DNA of 64,000 nucleotides from contig NZ_FNON01000017.1 in the NCBI RefSeq assembly GCF_900107045.1, forward strand, positions 1 to 64,000, read 5' to 3'. Within the stretch, counting starts at the first letter, position 1. Each line of letters opens with the position of its first letter. The notes below the pieces were generated by a model. It searched no databases. It was not told the DNA's origin and saw only the letters and a program-made list of their open reading frames with translations. Source of the DNA: Amycolatopsis xylanica (GTDB lineage: Bacteria; Actinomycetota; Actinomycetes; Mycobacteriales; Pseudonocardiaceae). This document shows positions 7,277-14,479 of this stretch, piece after piece. A program made the position numbers and the translations under genes.

Positions 7277-8896
7277 TCACGTGAGCAGGCTGGTCGGGTC
7301 GGGGCCCAGCGGATCCCCGACCAGCGCGAGGGAGTTCTCGGCGCGCGCGGCCAGATCCAACGGCGCCAAGCCGTCGATCAGCTGAGAGTGGACAAGGCGG
7401 TCCAGCCCGGCGCCGATCAGCGGGGCCGACGTCCGCAATGCGGGCTCGAGTGCGATAGCAGCGGTGCTGCCTCCGTGCACGACGATGTTGCGCTGCCGAT
7501 ACAGCCTCCGGAAAACACCGCGAAGGGCCGTGCGGACGCAGCCGAGCTGTCGATGTGGATCACGGAGCACCTCCCTCATCCGCTTCGCCGCCGCCACCTC
7601 GTGCGGCGAACTCAGCGCCAATGGAGCGCCGGTCAGCAGTGCGTCGGCGATCACCCTGACGCGGTCGGCCTGACAACCGCATTCGCCGAGCCGGGTCACG
7701 AGATCATCGGGTTCAGCGGGTTTGTGGCGATGCGACAACGTCGTGAGTTCGGCACGGGGCCACGAGCAAGCCACGATGGCCGCCAGCCGATCGGCGACGA
7801 CGGCTCGCCCTTCCTCGACATCCGATTGGTCGCCAGGATGGAACAACAGCGACTCGATCGCCGCCCAGCCGCCGGCCACCGCGGTGGCCGCGGAACCGGT
7901 GTTGAGCGGCGCGGCCAGTTCCAAGGCTTCATCGAGCCGATCACTTTGCCTGATCGAATACATGCTCTTCTCGTTGACGAGCGAGAGCACGCTGACTCCG
8001 CGATCCACCGAGCCGAGTGGCAGAGATCCCTGATGCCCGTCGATCCACACGCGACCGACCGGCGTCAAGCGCTTCCGGCCGCTGCGCGCGTACGAACGCC
8101 TGCCATCCAAACGACGGACCAACGCGCCGGCCTCCCTGGCCGCGGCCAGTGTGTCCTTGACCGTGAACTCATAGACGAAAGCGCCGTTGTGCCTTGGCGG
8201 ATCAGTGATTCCGCGATTGGTGAACCATTCCGCGGCGCGTTGCGGCGAGAGCCATTCCGGCAAATGTGAGGCCAGTCCTTGATAACCGGGCAGCGCGAGA
8301 AATGGCACGAGCACTTCGAAGGTTTCGTCCTGCTGCTCGGCAAATCCGCAGGCGGCTTCTAGCAGGTCACCCAAAGTCGCATCAGAGCACGCGCGCAGCC
8401 GGCGAACCCACCTGTTGAGCCGCCCCGAACTGTGCCCGCTGTCGAGCAGGTGAGTCGCCAAGGCCCGTGCAAGGCGCTCAGGCGACGGCGGGCAAGCGGA
8501 ATCGACGCTCTCCGTCCATCTCGACAAATAACCCCGCTTGATCGCGGGCAGAAGCTGGACCAGCCGACGGCGGTCACGCCCATCCGGAGGCAGCTTCGAC
8601 CGCAACAGCCCAGTGAGTTCCTTGCGTAGCTTGGTATCCCCGAGACCACGGTCAGGACCAAGCCGCCGTTCCAGGTCGTGCAGATACCAGGCCACCGACG
8701 CCTGCGAAAGCACCTTCATCCGGACCCAGTCGCCGCACTCGGCCGCTTCTTCGAGTGCGAGCACACTGCCGACTTCCCATAGCCCGCGCGGCCATGGCGT
8801 GGTGTCTTGGAAGAAGTCGAGCAGTCTGGCCAGCACGTGCCCCGCGTACGGGTCGCTGGACAGGCGTGCCGACATTGGAGATGACGGTTCGGACAC
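7277..8896 (-). CDS. Large protein with a C-terminal HEPN-like RNase motif
   Basis: A 539-residue protein that I do not recognise as a whole. Near the C-terminus LYRQRNIVVHGG fits the R-X4-H signature of HEPN ribonucleases (R469, H474) as in the Apea-like group, where a short LR(N/D)xxxHG motif follows a helix. The N-terminal 400 residues are mostly helical, with Arg-rich patches, and show no other motif. GTG 8896 is chosen because AAGGA lies nine bases upstream; ATG 8875 has no site. It stands alone, flanked by gene-free DNA and unrelated neighbours, as accessory or defence genes often are. A defence or RNA-processing role is only an inference. Confidence 0.6.
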   Translation of the reverse strand: MSEPSSPMSARLSSDPYAGHVLARLLDFFQDTTPWPRGLWEVGSVLALEEAAECGDWVRMKVLSQASVAWYLHDLERRLGPDRGLGDTKLRKELTGLLRSKLPPDGRDRRRLVQLLPAIKRGYLSRWTESVDSACPPSPERLARALATHLLDSGHSSGRLNRWVRRLRACSDATLGDLLEAACGFAEQQDETFEVLVPFLALPGYQGLASHLPEWLSPQRAAEWFTNRGITDPPRHNGAFVYEFTVKDTLAAAREAGALVRRLDGRRSYARSGRKRLTPVGRVWIDGHQGSLPLGSVDRGVSVLSLVNEKSMYSIRQSDRLDEALELAAPLNTGSAATAVAGGWAAIESLLFHPGDQSDVEEGRAVVADRLAAIVACSWPRAELTTLSHRHKPAEPDDLVTRLGECGCQADRVRVIADALLTGAPLALSSPHEVAAAKRMREVLRDPHRQLGCVRTALRGVFRRLYRQRNIVVHGGSTAAIALEPALRTSAPLIGAGLDRLVHSQLIDGLAPLDLAARAENSLALVGDPLGPDPTSLLT

Positions 8897-8934
8897 GGGC
8901 TGTTATCCTTGAGGTGCGCTAGTCGCTGAATCTT

Positions 8935-8978
8935 GGGGAGGGGAGCCGCCCATCGGGCCGCTACCCCTCCTCTTTTTT
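8935..8978 (+). terminator. Hairpin with T-run on the + strand, upstream of the HEPN-like gene
   Basis: GAGGGGAGCCGCC pairs imperfectly with GGCCGCTACCCCTC and is followed by TCTTTTTT. This is the shape of a Rho-independent terminator for a + strand transcript. No + strand gene ends here, so it would terminate either an antisense RNA across the 5' end of the HEPN-like gene or an unannotated small RNA. On the other strand it lies in the leader of that gene. Confidence 0.5.
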
Positions 8979-9038
8979 GCCACTCTATAGCTACTTTGAG
9001 CGACTGCGCGAATACTTTAAGTGCCCTATGGTGCTGGC

Positions 9039-10490
9039 TTAGGTGATGGGCAAGTCCAGGCCGGATTTCGCTGATCCGCCAACGGAAACCGCGGCCGCGC
9101 TCAGCCGTCGCACGGCCTCGAAAAGGACGTCGGCCGGTTGGGCGAAGGGCAGGCGGAGCCAGCGTTCGAGTCCACCGTGGACGCCGAAACGGGAGGCGGG
9201 TGCGATTTGGACGCCGTGGTTGACCGCGGCGACCGCGAGGCGGGTGCTCACCGGCTCGGGCAGGCGGCACCACAGGGAAAGGCCGCCCGGTGGCTCGGTG
9301 AATGTCCAATCGGGGCAGTACCAGCGGACCGCGCCGATCAGGGCCTCGCGGAGGGCGCGGACGTCTTCGCGGCGTTTGCGCAGGGAGGGTTCGGGGTCGG
9401 TGAGGAGTTCGGCGAGGATGAGCTGCTCGAAGATCGGGGAGCCGAGGTCGACCGAGTAGCGGGAGGCGACCAACCTGCCGAGCAGGTCTTCCGACGCGCG
9501 GATCCAGCCGAGGCGCAGGCCGCCCCAGTGGGACTTCGAGGCCGAGCCGATGCTGATGGCCAGGTCGCCCGCGAAGGACGCTAATGGCGGTGGACCTTCG
9601 AGTGGGTCGCCGTCGAGGTCGAGTTCGACGAGGGTTTCGTCGACCACGACCGGGGTTCGGGTTCGGGTCAGTGCGGCGGCGAGGCGGTGGCGGCCTTCGG
9701 CGTCGAGGCGGAGGCCGGTCGGGTTCTGGAAGTCGGCGATGACGTAGGCGAAGCGGGGCGCGGCCTGCCGGAGCGCGGCTTCGATGCCCGCGATGTCCCA
9801 GCCCTGGGTGCCGCCGGCGTCGAGTGCGACGGGGACGGCGATGGCGTGGGCGGAGCGGATGGCGTCGAGTGCGTTCGGGTAGGTGGGCTGCTCGACGAGG
9901 ATGCGGTCGCCGGGGCCCGCGAGCATGCGCAGTGCGAGCACGAAACCGTGGTGGGCGCCGTTGGTGATCATGATCTGGGACGGCGAAGTCGGCAGGCCGC
10001 GGGCGGCGTAGCGCTCGGCGATGCGCTCGCGGAGCACGGGCAGGCCGTCGCTGTAGCCGTGCTCGCCGAGGTGGTCGATCAGCGCCACCCTGGCCGCGTC
10101 GACGGCGGGCACGATGCCGGCGACCGCCGGTGGGGCCGCGCGGGCGAGGTCGATGAGGGTGTCGGATTCGGGGAGGGCGGGGGTGATGCCCTGCTGACGG
10201 GGCGAGGTGATCCAGGAGCCCGCGCCACGGCGGCTGGCGACCAGGCCGTCTTCGCGGAGGCGGTCCAGCGCGGCGCCGATGAGAGTGCGGCTGGAACCGA
10301 GCGCGTCGGCCAGCTCGCGCTCGGGCGGCAGGCGGGTGCCGAGGGGGAGCTGGCCGTCGAGCACCTGCATTTCGATGGCGGCGGCGAGGTCCGAGGCGCC
10401 CTGGCGTGAGCCACCCTGCCGCCAGGTGCCGAGCATCACGGCCAATCTTGTGGCCGATATGCGACCACCTGGCGGGATCAGCGGGTTCAT
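9039..10490 (-). CDS. MocR-type GntR/aminotransferase regulator (YczR-like)
   Basis: A 483-residue fusion. The N-terminal GntR winged helix (PLGTRLPPERELADALGSSR, about residues 48-67) is joined to a fold-type I aminotransferase domain. That domain has ITNGAHHGF, the NPTG motif in FQNPTGLRL, and the PLP Lys in IGSASKSHWGGLRLGW. MocR regulators bind PLP and sometimes an amino acid ligand. The divergent neighbour is a yczE homologue, the pairing seen for B. subtilis YczR-YczE, and the gap holds repeated GGCCAATTA half-sites. ATG 10490 is preferred to the TTG at 10508, which would overlap the operator. Confidence 0.9.
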   Translation of the reverse strand: MNPLIPPGGRISATRLAVMLGTWRQGGSRQGASDLAAAIEMQVLDGQLPLGTRLPPERELADALGSSRTLIGAALDRLREDGLVASRRGAGSWITSPRQQGITPALPESDTLIDLARAAPPAVAGIVPAVDAARVALIDHLGEHGYSDGLPVLRERIAERYAARGLPTSPSQIMITNGAHHGFVLALRMLAGPGDRILVEQPTYPNALDAIRSAHAIAVPVALDAGGTQGWDIAGIEAALRQAAPRFAYVIADFQNPTGLRLDAEGRHRLAAALTRTRTPVVVDETLVELDLDGDPLEGPPPLASFAGDLAISIGSASKSHWGGLRLGWIRASEDLLGRLVASRYSVDLGSPIFEQLILAELLTDPEPSLRKRREDVRALREALIGAVRWYCPDWTFTEPPGGLSLWCRLPEPVSTRLAVAAVNHGVQIAPASRFGVHGGLERWLRLPFAQPADVLFEAVRRLSAAAVSVGGSAKSGLDLPIT

Positions 10491-10492
10491 AA

Positions 10493-10537
10493 GGCCAATT
10501 ATTACCAATTGGCTATGGTGTGCAAGGCCAGTTAGCC
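10493..10537. promoter_or_regulatory. Probable MocR operator between yczR-like and yczE-like genes
   Basis: GCCAATT-6-AATTGGC forms an inverted repeat at 10494-10513. GGCCAATTA (10493-10501) recurs as GGCCAGTTA (10526-10534), a direct repeat 33 bp away. MocR regulators typically use such mixed direct and inverted half-sites. TATGGT (10514-10519) and TAGCCT (10533-10538), both TANNNT -10 candidates for the + strand gene, lie inside or beside it. Confidence 0.6.
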
Positions 10538-10551
10538 TGATAGTGGACAGC

Positions 10552-11172
10552 GTGGCTCAGTTAGATCTCCGTCCCGTGTCCATCACCGCCTCGCCACTGC
10601 GCCGTTCGGCGCAGCTCGTGGGCGGGCTCGCGCTGTACGGCACCAGCATGGCGATGCTCACCCGTGCCGGCCTCGGGCTCGACCCGTGGGACGTGCTGCA
10701 CGAGGGCCTCACCAAGCTGACCGGCCTGAGCTTCGGCACCATCGCGGGCCTGGCGTCGATCGTCGTGCTGCTGCTGTGGATCCCGCTGCGGCAGAAGCCG
10801 GGCATCGGCACGATCTCGAACATCGTGATCATCTCGGTGACCGTCGACCTGGTGCGCGCGTTCCTGCCGGACCAGCACGCCTTCGGCTGGCAGGTGCTGC
10901 TGCTCGTCGGCGGTGTCGTGTTCAACGCCGTCGCGACGGCCGTCTACGTCGGCGCGCGGCTGGGGCCCGGACCTCGGGACGGCCTGATGACCGGGTTGCA
11001 CGCGCGGACCGGGTGGTCGGTGCGGCTGGTGCGCACGGGCATCGAGGTGATCGTGCTCGCGACCGGCTGGCTGCTGGGCGGGACCGTGGGCGTGGGAACG
11101 GTTTTGTACGCGCTGAGCATTGGGCCGCTGACGCAGGCGATGCTGCCTTACGTGGCGTACAAGGACTCGTGA
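10552..11172 (+). CDS. yczE: YczE/YitT-like integral membrane protein
   Basis: A 206-residue protein with about five membrane segments. GLALYGTSMAMLTRAGLGLDPWDVLHEGL is the family signature, seen here in two parts: GTSMAMLTRAGLGLDPWDVL and HEGLTKLTGLSFGT. A later GARLGPGPRDGLMTGL motif repeats the pattern. It is close to B. subtilis YczE, whose role is unknown apart from an effect on bacillaene/surfactin production. The start is GTG 10552; GTG 10543 is also in frame. It is divergent from the MocR gene and likely controlled by it. Confidence 0.85.
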   Translation: MAQLDLRPVSITASPLRRSAQLVGGLALYGTSMAMLTRAGLGLDPWDVLHEGLTKLTGLSFGTIAGLASIVVLLLWIPLRQKPGIGTISNIVIISVTVDLVRAFLPDQHAFGWQVLLLVGGVVFNAVATAVYVGARLGPGPRDGLMTGLHARTGWSVRLVRTGIEVIVLATGWLLGGTVGVGTVLYALSIGPLTQAMLPYVAYKDS

Positions 11173-11215
11173 TTTAGCGGGCTTTATCCCGGCCCGGGAT
11201 AAAGCCCGCTAAATC
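11171..11215. terminator. 45-bp perfect palindrome between convergent genes
   Basis: Arms at 11171-11192 and 11194-11215 are exact reverse complements over 22 bp with one central base. The left arm starts GATTTAGCGGGCTTTATCCC. It overlaps the yczE stop codon and precedes the Clp-N gene stop at 11224, so it can form a hairpin on either transcript. No long U-tract follows. A bidirectional terminator is the simplest reading; a mobile palindrome is the alternative. Confidence 0.7.
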
Positions 11216-11223
11216 CCCCCGGC

Positions 11224-11766
11224 CTAGGAAGCCTTGGTCAGGGCTTGACGCAAGGCGAGGTAGGTGACGTCGCGCTGCGCCAGCACATCCGAGGCGGGTC
11301 CGGGCAGCGCGGCCAGCGCGAGCAGCATGTGTTCCTCGCCGATGTGCTTGTCCCCCATGGCCAACGCCTCGTGCAGCGTTTTCTCCAGCGTCTTCTTGGA
11401 CTCCCGCGCAAAGGGGAGCCTGGACCGCCGGTCGCGCCGGGTGAGACGCCCGTGTGGCGGGGAAAGCGCGCCGGGGCCGTGCATTTGTTCCACCTTGGCG
11501 ATGATCTGCTCGACGTCGATGCCGAACTCGCTCAACGCCTCCGCGTCCGCGTCGCTCATGCCACCGCGCCTGCGGATACGGTTCACCTCGCTCGCGAGGT
11601 CCTCGGGGACGACCCCCAGGCCCCCGAGCAAGGTCCGGCCGGACGGCGTGACGGCCACCACGGCGAGCAGATGCATCGGGTCGATCTGCTTGGCGCCGCT
11701 TTCGACCGCGACGCGCTGGGCGTCGACCACGGCCTCACGGGCGCCGGTGGTGAATCGTTCGAACAT
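11224..11766 (-). CDS. Clp N-terminal domain protein
   Basis: A 180-residue protein starting MFERFTTGAREAVVDAQRVA, the first helix of the Clp_N domain found at the start of ClpC and ClpB. A second half-repeat (FARESKKTLEKTLHEALAMG, then DKHIGEEHMLLALAAL) completes the pair. No AAA+ modules follow, so it is a stand-alone substrate-adaptor-like domain. Its ATG overlaps the TGA of the upstream HTH gene (TGATG at 11764-11768), which implies translational coupling. The paralogue at 30571 carries HTH and Clp_N in one chain. The role is inferred only: protease adaptor or sensor. Confidence 0.85.
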   Translation of the reverse strand: MFERFTTGAREAVVDAQRVAVESGAKQIDPMHLLAVVAVTPSGRTLLGGLGVVPEDLASEVNRIRRRGGMSDADAEALSEFGIDVEQIIAKVEQMHGPGALSPPHGRLTRRDRRSRLPFARESKKTLEKTLHEALAMGDKHIGEEHMLLALAALPGPASDVLAQRDVTYLALRQALTKAS

Positions 11767-11975
11767 CAATGCCTCCCGTACTTCTTGTGCACGGCCTGCC
11801 TGCTGACCCCCAGCTCGGCGGCGATCTCCTGCCATGACCAGCCGTGCACCCGCGCGCTGCGGACCTGCACGGCCTCCAGTTGCTCCAACAGCCGTCGCAG
11901 CGCGGCGACCGCACGCAACCCCACTCGTGGGTCGCGGTCACCTGCCCGCGCGGCCAGATCCGTCGCTTCAGTCAT
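11766..11975 (-). CDS. Small helix-turn-helix regulator coupled to Clp-N gene
   Basis: A 69-residue protein with a C-terminal HTH (WSWQEIAAELGVSRQAVHKK, about residues 47-66). ATG 11975 is chosen over the upstream GTG because a palindrome that looks like its own operator lies right before it. It matches the N-terminal third of the fused gene at 30571 (SWTDIGRSMGVSKQAAQKRF there). Translationally coupled to the Clp-N gene through TGATG. Probably autoregulatory. Confidence 0.8.
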   Translation of the reverse strand: MTEATDLAARAGDRDPRVGLRAVAALRRLLEQLEAVQVRSARVHGWSWQEIAAELGVSRQAVHKKYGRH

Positions 11976-11978
11976 GAT

Positions 11979-12021
11979 GTCAATGTAGGTTGACACGCCG
12001 CCGATGTCAACCGAGGTTGAC
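11979..12021. promoter_or_regulatory. Paired GTCAA...TTGAC operators before the HTH/Clp-N locus
   Basis: GTCAA-TGTAGG-TTGAC (11979-11994) and GTCAA-CCGAGG-TTGAC (12006-12021) are two inverted repeats centred 27 bp apart, the first four bases upstream of the ATG at 11975. Nearly the same pair precedes the fused paralogue at 31305. The match at two loci encoding the same kind of HTH protein supports autorepression. The second site is 20 bases from the divergent PP2C-like start at 12041. Confidence 0.7.
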
Positions 12022-12040
12022 GAACGGCTAGCATCGGCGC

Positions 12041-12787
12041 ATGCCTGAAGTAGAAGTCGCCGAACACCCCGGCGTCGGCTTGGACGGCAGGCTCCGGCCG
12101 ACCGAGGATCACGTGCTGGTGCTGCCGCACGCGGTCATCCTGCTCGACGGCGCGACCCAGCCGCGCCCCGATCTGCCCACCGGCGGCTGGTACGCCGGGT
12201 TGCTGATCGAGGAGCTCGGCCGAACGGTCACAGTGGACAGTGACCTGGCCGACGCGCTGGCGCGGGCCATCGAAAACGTCGCGCGGGACAACGGGCTCAA
12301 GCCGCGCGATTCGCCGTCCAGCACGGTCGCCATCGCCAGGTGGACCGAGGACCGGATCGACGCGCTGGTGCTGGCCGACAGCCCGATCGTCGCTTGTGGA
12401 CGGAACGGGATCGAGGCCATCGTCGATGACCGGCTCGCGTCCTTGCGTAGCAACAAAAAGCTGCGCACCAGCAAGGACGTCTACCAGCTTCGCAACGTCG
12501 AAGGCGGATTTTGGGTCGCCGAGGCGGATCCGAAAGCCGCTTATCAGGCGGTTCGGCGCAGCTGGCGGCGCGAGGACGTCGACGTGGTCATGCTCGCGAG
12601 CGACGGCGTTTCCGCGGGTGTCGATGAATACCAGCTGCTCAGCTGGGCCGATGTCGCCGCGATGAAACCGCACGAAGTGCTCGAGACGGTCCGCGCGGCC
12701 GAGCGCGAAGACGCGGAGTGCGAGCGCTGGCCCCGGTCGAAGATCCACGACGATCAGGCGTTGGCGGTCGTGCGATTCCAGGGTTGA
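12041..12787 (+). CDS. PP2C-like phosphatase-fold protein
   Basis: A 248-residue protein with scattered PP2C signatures: HAVILLDGATQ near the N-terminus (the metal-binding Asp motif), ALVLADSPIVA in the middle, VVMLASDGVSAGVDE (PP2C motif 8-like), and HDDQALAVVRF near the C-terminus (final metal-binding Asp pair). These are the positions of the PP2C metal ligands, so it may dephosphorylate Ser/Thr proteins. It is compact and lacks a sensor domain. It is divergent from the HTH/Clp-N genes and shares their operator region. Confidence 0.75.
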   Translation: MPEVEVAEHPGVGLDGRLRPTEDHVLVLPHAVILLDGATQPRPDLPTGGWYAGLLIEELGRTVTVDSDLADALARAIENVARDNGLKPRDSPSSTVAIARWTEDRIDALVLADSPIVACGRNGIEAIVDDRLASLRSNKKLRTSKDVYQLRNVEGGFWVAEADPKAAYQAVRRSWRREDVDVVMLASDGVSAGVDEYQLLSWADVAAMKPHEVLETVRAAEREDAECERWPRSKIHDDQALAVVRFQG

Positions 12788-12839
12788 ATCCGGGGATCTC
12801 CCCGATTCCGGCTCGGCCGATCGACGGCAGCCTGGGGCC

Positions 12840-13613
12840 ATGGCGAGACCACTGGGGGACCCGGCTACCCGGCCGTGGCTGATCACGGCGTACGTGGCGA
12901 TCGGCTGGGGCCTGTTCACGATCACCGTGCTGCACCTGATCAGCTCGCATGATCCGCTGCTCGACACGCTGTCCAGCTACATCAACACCGACCGCGGCCA
13001 GGGCATGCTCGGCGCCAGCGTGCTCGCGCTCTCGGTCGGGTCGATGGCCGTGCTGGGCTCGTTGCACGCCGCGCGGATCCCGCTGAGCCGCACCACCAAG
13101 ATCCTGTTCCTGACCTGGTCACTCGGCCTGGCGACGGCCGCGGTGTTCCCGGCGAGCTATCCGGAATCACCACGGCCGATCAGCGGCCAGATCCACCTTT
13201 ACGCCTGCATGGTCGCGTTCCTGAGCGTGCCGGCCATCGGGCACACGCTGCGCGCGGTCCACCCGCTCGCCAAGCGGCTGACCGCCTTGTGCGTCGGGAC
13301 GCTCGTGCTGTTCGCGGTCTCGTACTTCCTCACGCTCTTCGGGTTCCCTGACCCGTTGCCGGTCGGCATCGTGCAGCGTCTCGCGCTCATCTCGGACGTC
13401 GTGCTGATGTTCGGGCTGCTGCGGATCGCGTCAGCTGAAAGCCGCGCTGGCCTGAGGCGCGTAGCCGAAGAGGCCGGGCAGCCCGCCGGTGTGCAGGAAG
13501 ACGACCGGCTCGTCGGACTCATCGGCGGCGGCCCATTCGACCAGCATCGCGGCCGCCTTGCCGGTGTAGACGGGGTCCAGCACCACGCCTTCGGTCCGGC
13601 CGAAAAGCCCTAG
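12840..13613 (+). CDS. DUF998 family membrane protein with a 3' overlap
   Basis: The first ~198 residues hold about six membrane segments in the DUF998 pattern: HLISSHDPLLDTLSSYINTD after TM1, then SVGSMAVLGSLHAARIPLSR, AAVFPASYPESPRPISGQIH and FLSVPAIGHTL. Function is unknown. Family members usually end near this point. Here the frame continues another ~60 residues (from AESRAGLRRVAEEAG) that are antisense to the 3' end of the desulfhydrase gene, giving a 183-bp overlap. The tail has no membrane or family character. A lost stop codon or a sequence error would explain it. Confidence 0.75.
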   Translation: MARPLGDPATRPWLITAYVAIGWGLFTITVLHLISSHDPLLDTLSSYINTDRGQGMLGASVLALSVGSMAVLGSLHAARIPLSRTTKILFLTWSLGLATAAVFPASYPESPRPISGQIHLYACMVAFLSVPAIGHTLRAVHPLAKRLTALCVGTLVLFAVSYFLTLFGFPDPLPVGIVQRLALISDVVLMFGLLRIASAESRAGLRRVAEEAGQPAGVQEDDRLVGLIGGGPFDQHRGRLAGVDGVQHHAFGPAEKP

Positions 13614-14411
13614 CGCCTGCCATACCTTCTCGGTCGGCACGCCGTAACCGGGGCCGAGCGCCTGGTCGCCGATCCGGACCCGGTCCAGCGACGGCTTCGG
13701 CACGCCGAGCAGCTCCGCGGTCTCCCCCGCCAGCTGCTCCAGGGTCTCGCGGGACTCGTCTGCGGGATGCCCGACGCAGGCGACGTCGACGTCCCACGGC
13801 CAGCCGAGCACGATCCCGGCAGCGGTGCCCGCGCTGCCATGCGGGACCACGATCCGAGCCTTCTCGATCCCCCGCTCCGCGAGCTGGGCGCGGATTTCCT
13901 CGGCTGCGGCGACGTAGCCGAGCACACCGACCGGGCTCGAGCCGCCGACCGGGAACGTCGCCACCTTGCCGGTCGCCTCGGCGACGAGCCGGTCGTAGAC
14001 CTTGCCCGACTCCTCGATGTCGGCGCAGACGTGCACGTTCGCGCCGAACAGGCGGTCCAGCGTGATGTTGCCGGAGCGCTCGTAGGCGTCGCCGTCCATC
14101 GGCACCTTGGCGGTGAGCACGAGTTCGCAGCGCAGTCCGAGCTTGGCGCAGGCGGCGGCCGTCAGCCTGCCGTGGTTGGTCTGCAGCGCGCCGAAGGTGA
14201 TCACCGTGTCGACGCCGTCGGCCAGCGCCTTGCCCAGCAGGAACTCGAGTTTGCGCAGCTTGTTGCCGCCGACGCCGAGCGGGTTGACGTCGTCACGCTT
14301 GATGAGGACACGCTTGAGTCCCAGCGCTTCGGCCAGCCTCGGCGCCTCTTCCAACGGGGTGGGCCAGTGGCCGAGTGACACACGGGGGAACCGTTCCAGA
14401 TCGAAGGACAT
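13431..14411 (-). CDS. D-cysteine desulfhydrase / ACC deaminase-like PLP enzyme
   Basis: A 326-residue fold-type II PLP enzyme. VLIKRDDVNPLGVGGNKLRK contains the Schiff-base Lys in GGNK, followed by TFGALQTNHGRLTAAAC and a phosphate-binding glycine-rich loop in VVPHGSAGTAAGIVLG. ACC deaminases and D-cysteine desulfhydrases share this fold. The motifs alone cannot settle the substrate, but D-cysteine desulfhydrase is commoner in this setting. ATG 14411 (MSFDLERFPR) is preferred; ATG 14429 is also in frame. Divergent from the amidase gene. Confidence 0.87.
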   Translation of the reverse strand: MSFDLERFPRVSLGHWPTPLEEAPRLAEALGLKRVLIKRDDVNPLGVGGNKLRKLEFLLGKALADGVDTVITFGALQTNHGRLTAAACAKLGLRCELVLTAKVPMDGDAYERSGNITLDRLFGANVHVCADIEESGKVYDRLVAEATGKVATFPVGGSSPVGVLGYVAAAEEIRAQLAERGIEKARIVVPHGSAGTAAGIVLGWPWDVDVACVGHPADESRETLEQLAGETAELLGVPKPSLDRVRIGDQALGPGYGVPTEKVWQALGLFGRTEGVVLDPVYTGKAAAMLVEWAAADESDEPVVFLHTGGLPGLFGYAPQASAAFS

Positions 14412-14449
14412 GCCAGCGAGTCTGCCCATCGGGTACCGTGAAGACCACT

Positions 14450-14465
14450 GTTCGTTCGAACGAAC
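14450..14465. promoter_or_regulatory. Perfect 16-bp palindrome, likely TetR operator
   Basis: GTTCGTTCGAACGAAC is its own reverse complement and lies 15 bases before the amidase ATG. The downstream gene of the same operon encodes a TetR-family repressor. TetR dimers bind palindromes of this size, so autoregulation of the amidase-tetR operon is likely. Confidence 0.7.
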
Positions 14466-14479
14466 GAGACGGAGGCCCG

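Noticed and set aside
6913-7284. 123-codon frame in the 6.85-7.28 kb gap
   Set aside because: No ribosome-binding site, composition of random GC-rich DNA, and it spans the perfect hairpin at 7011-7049.
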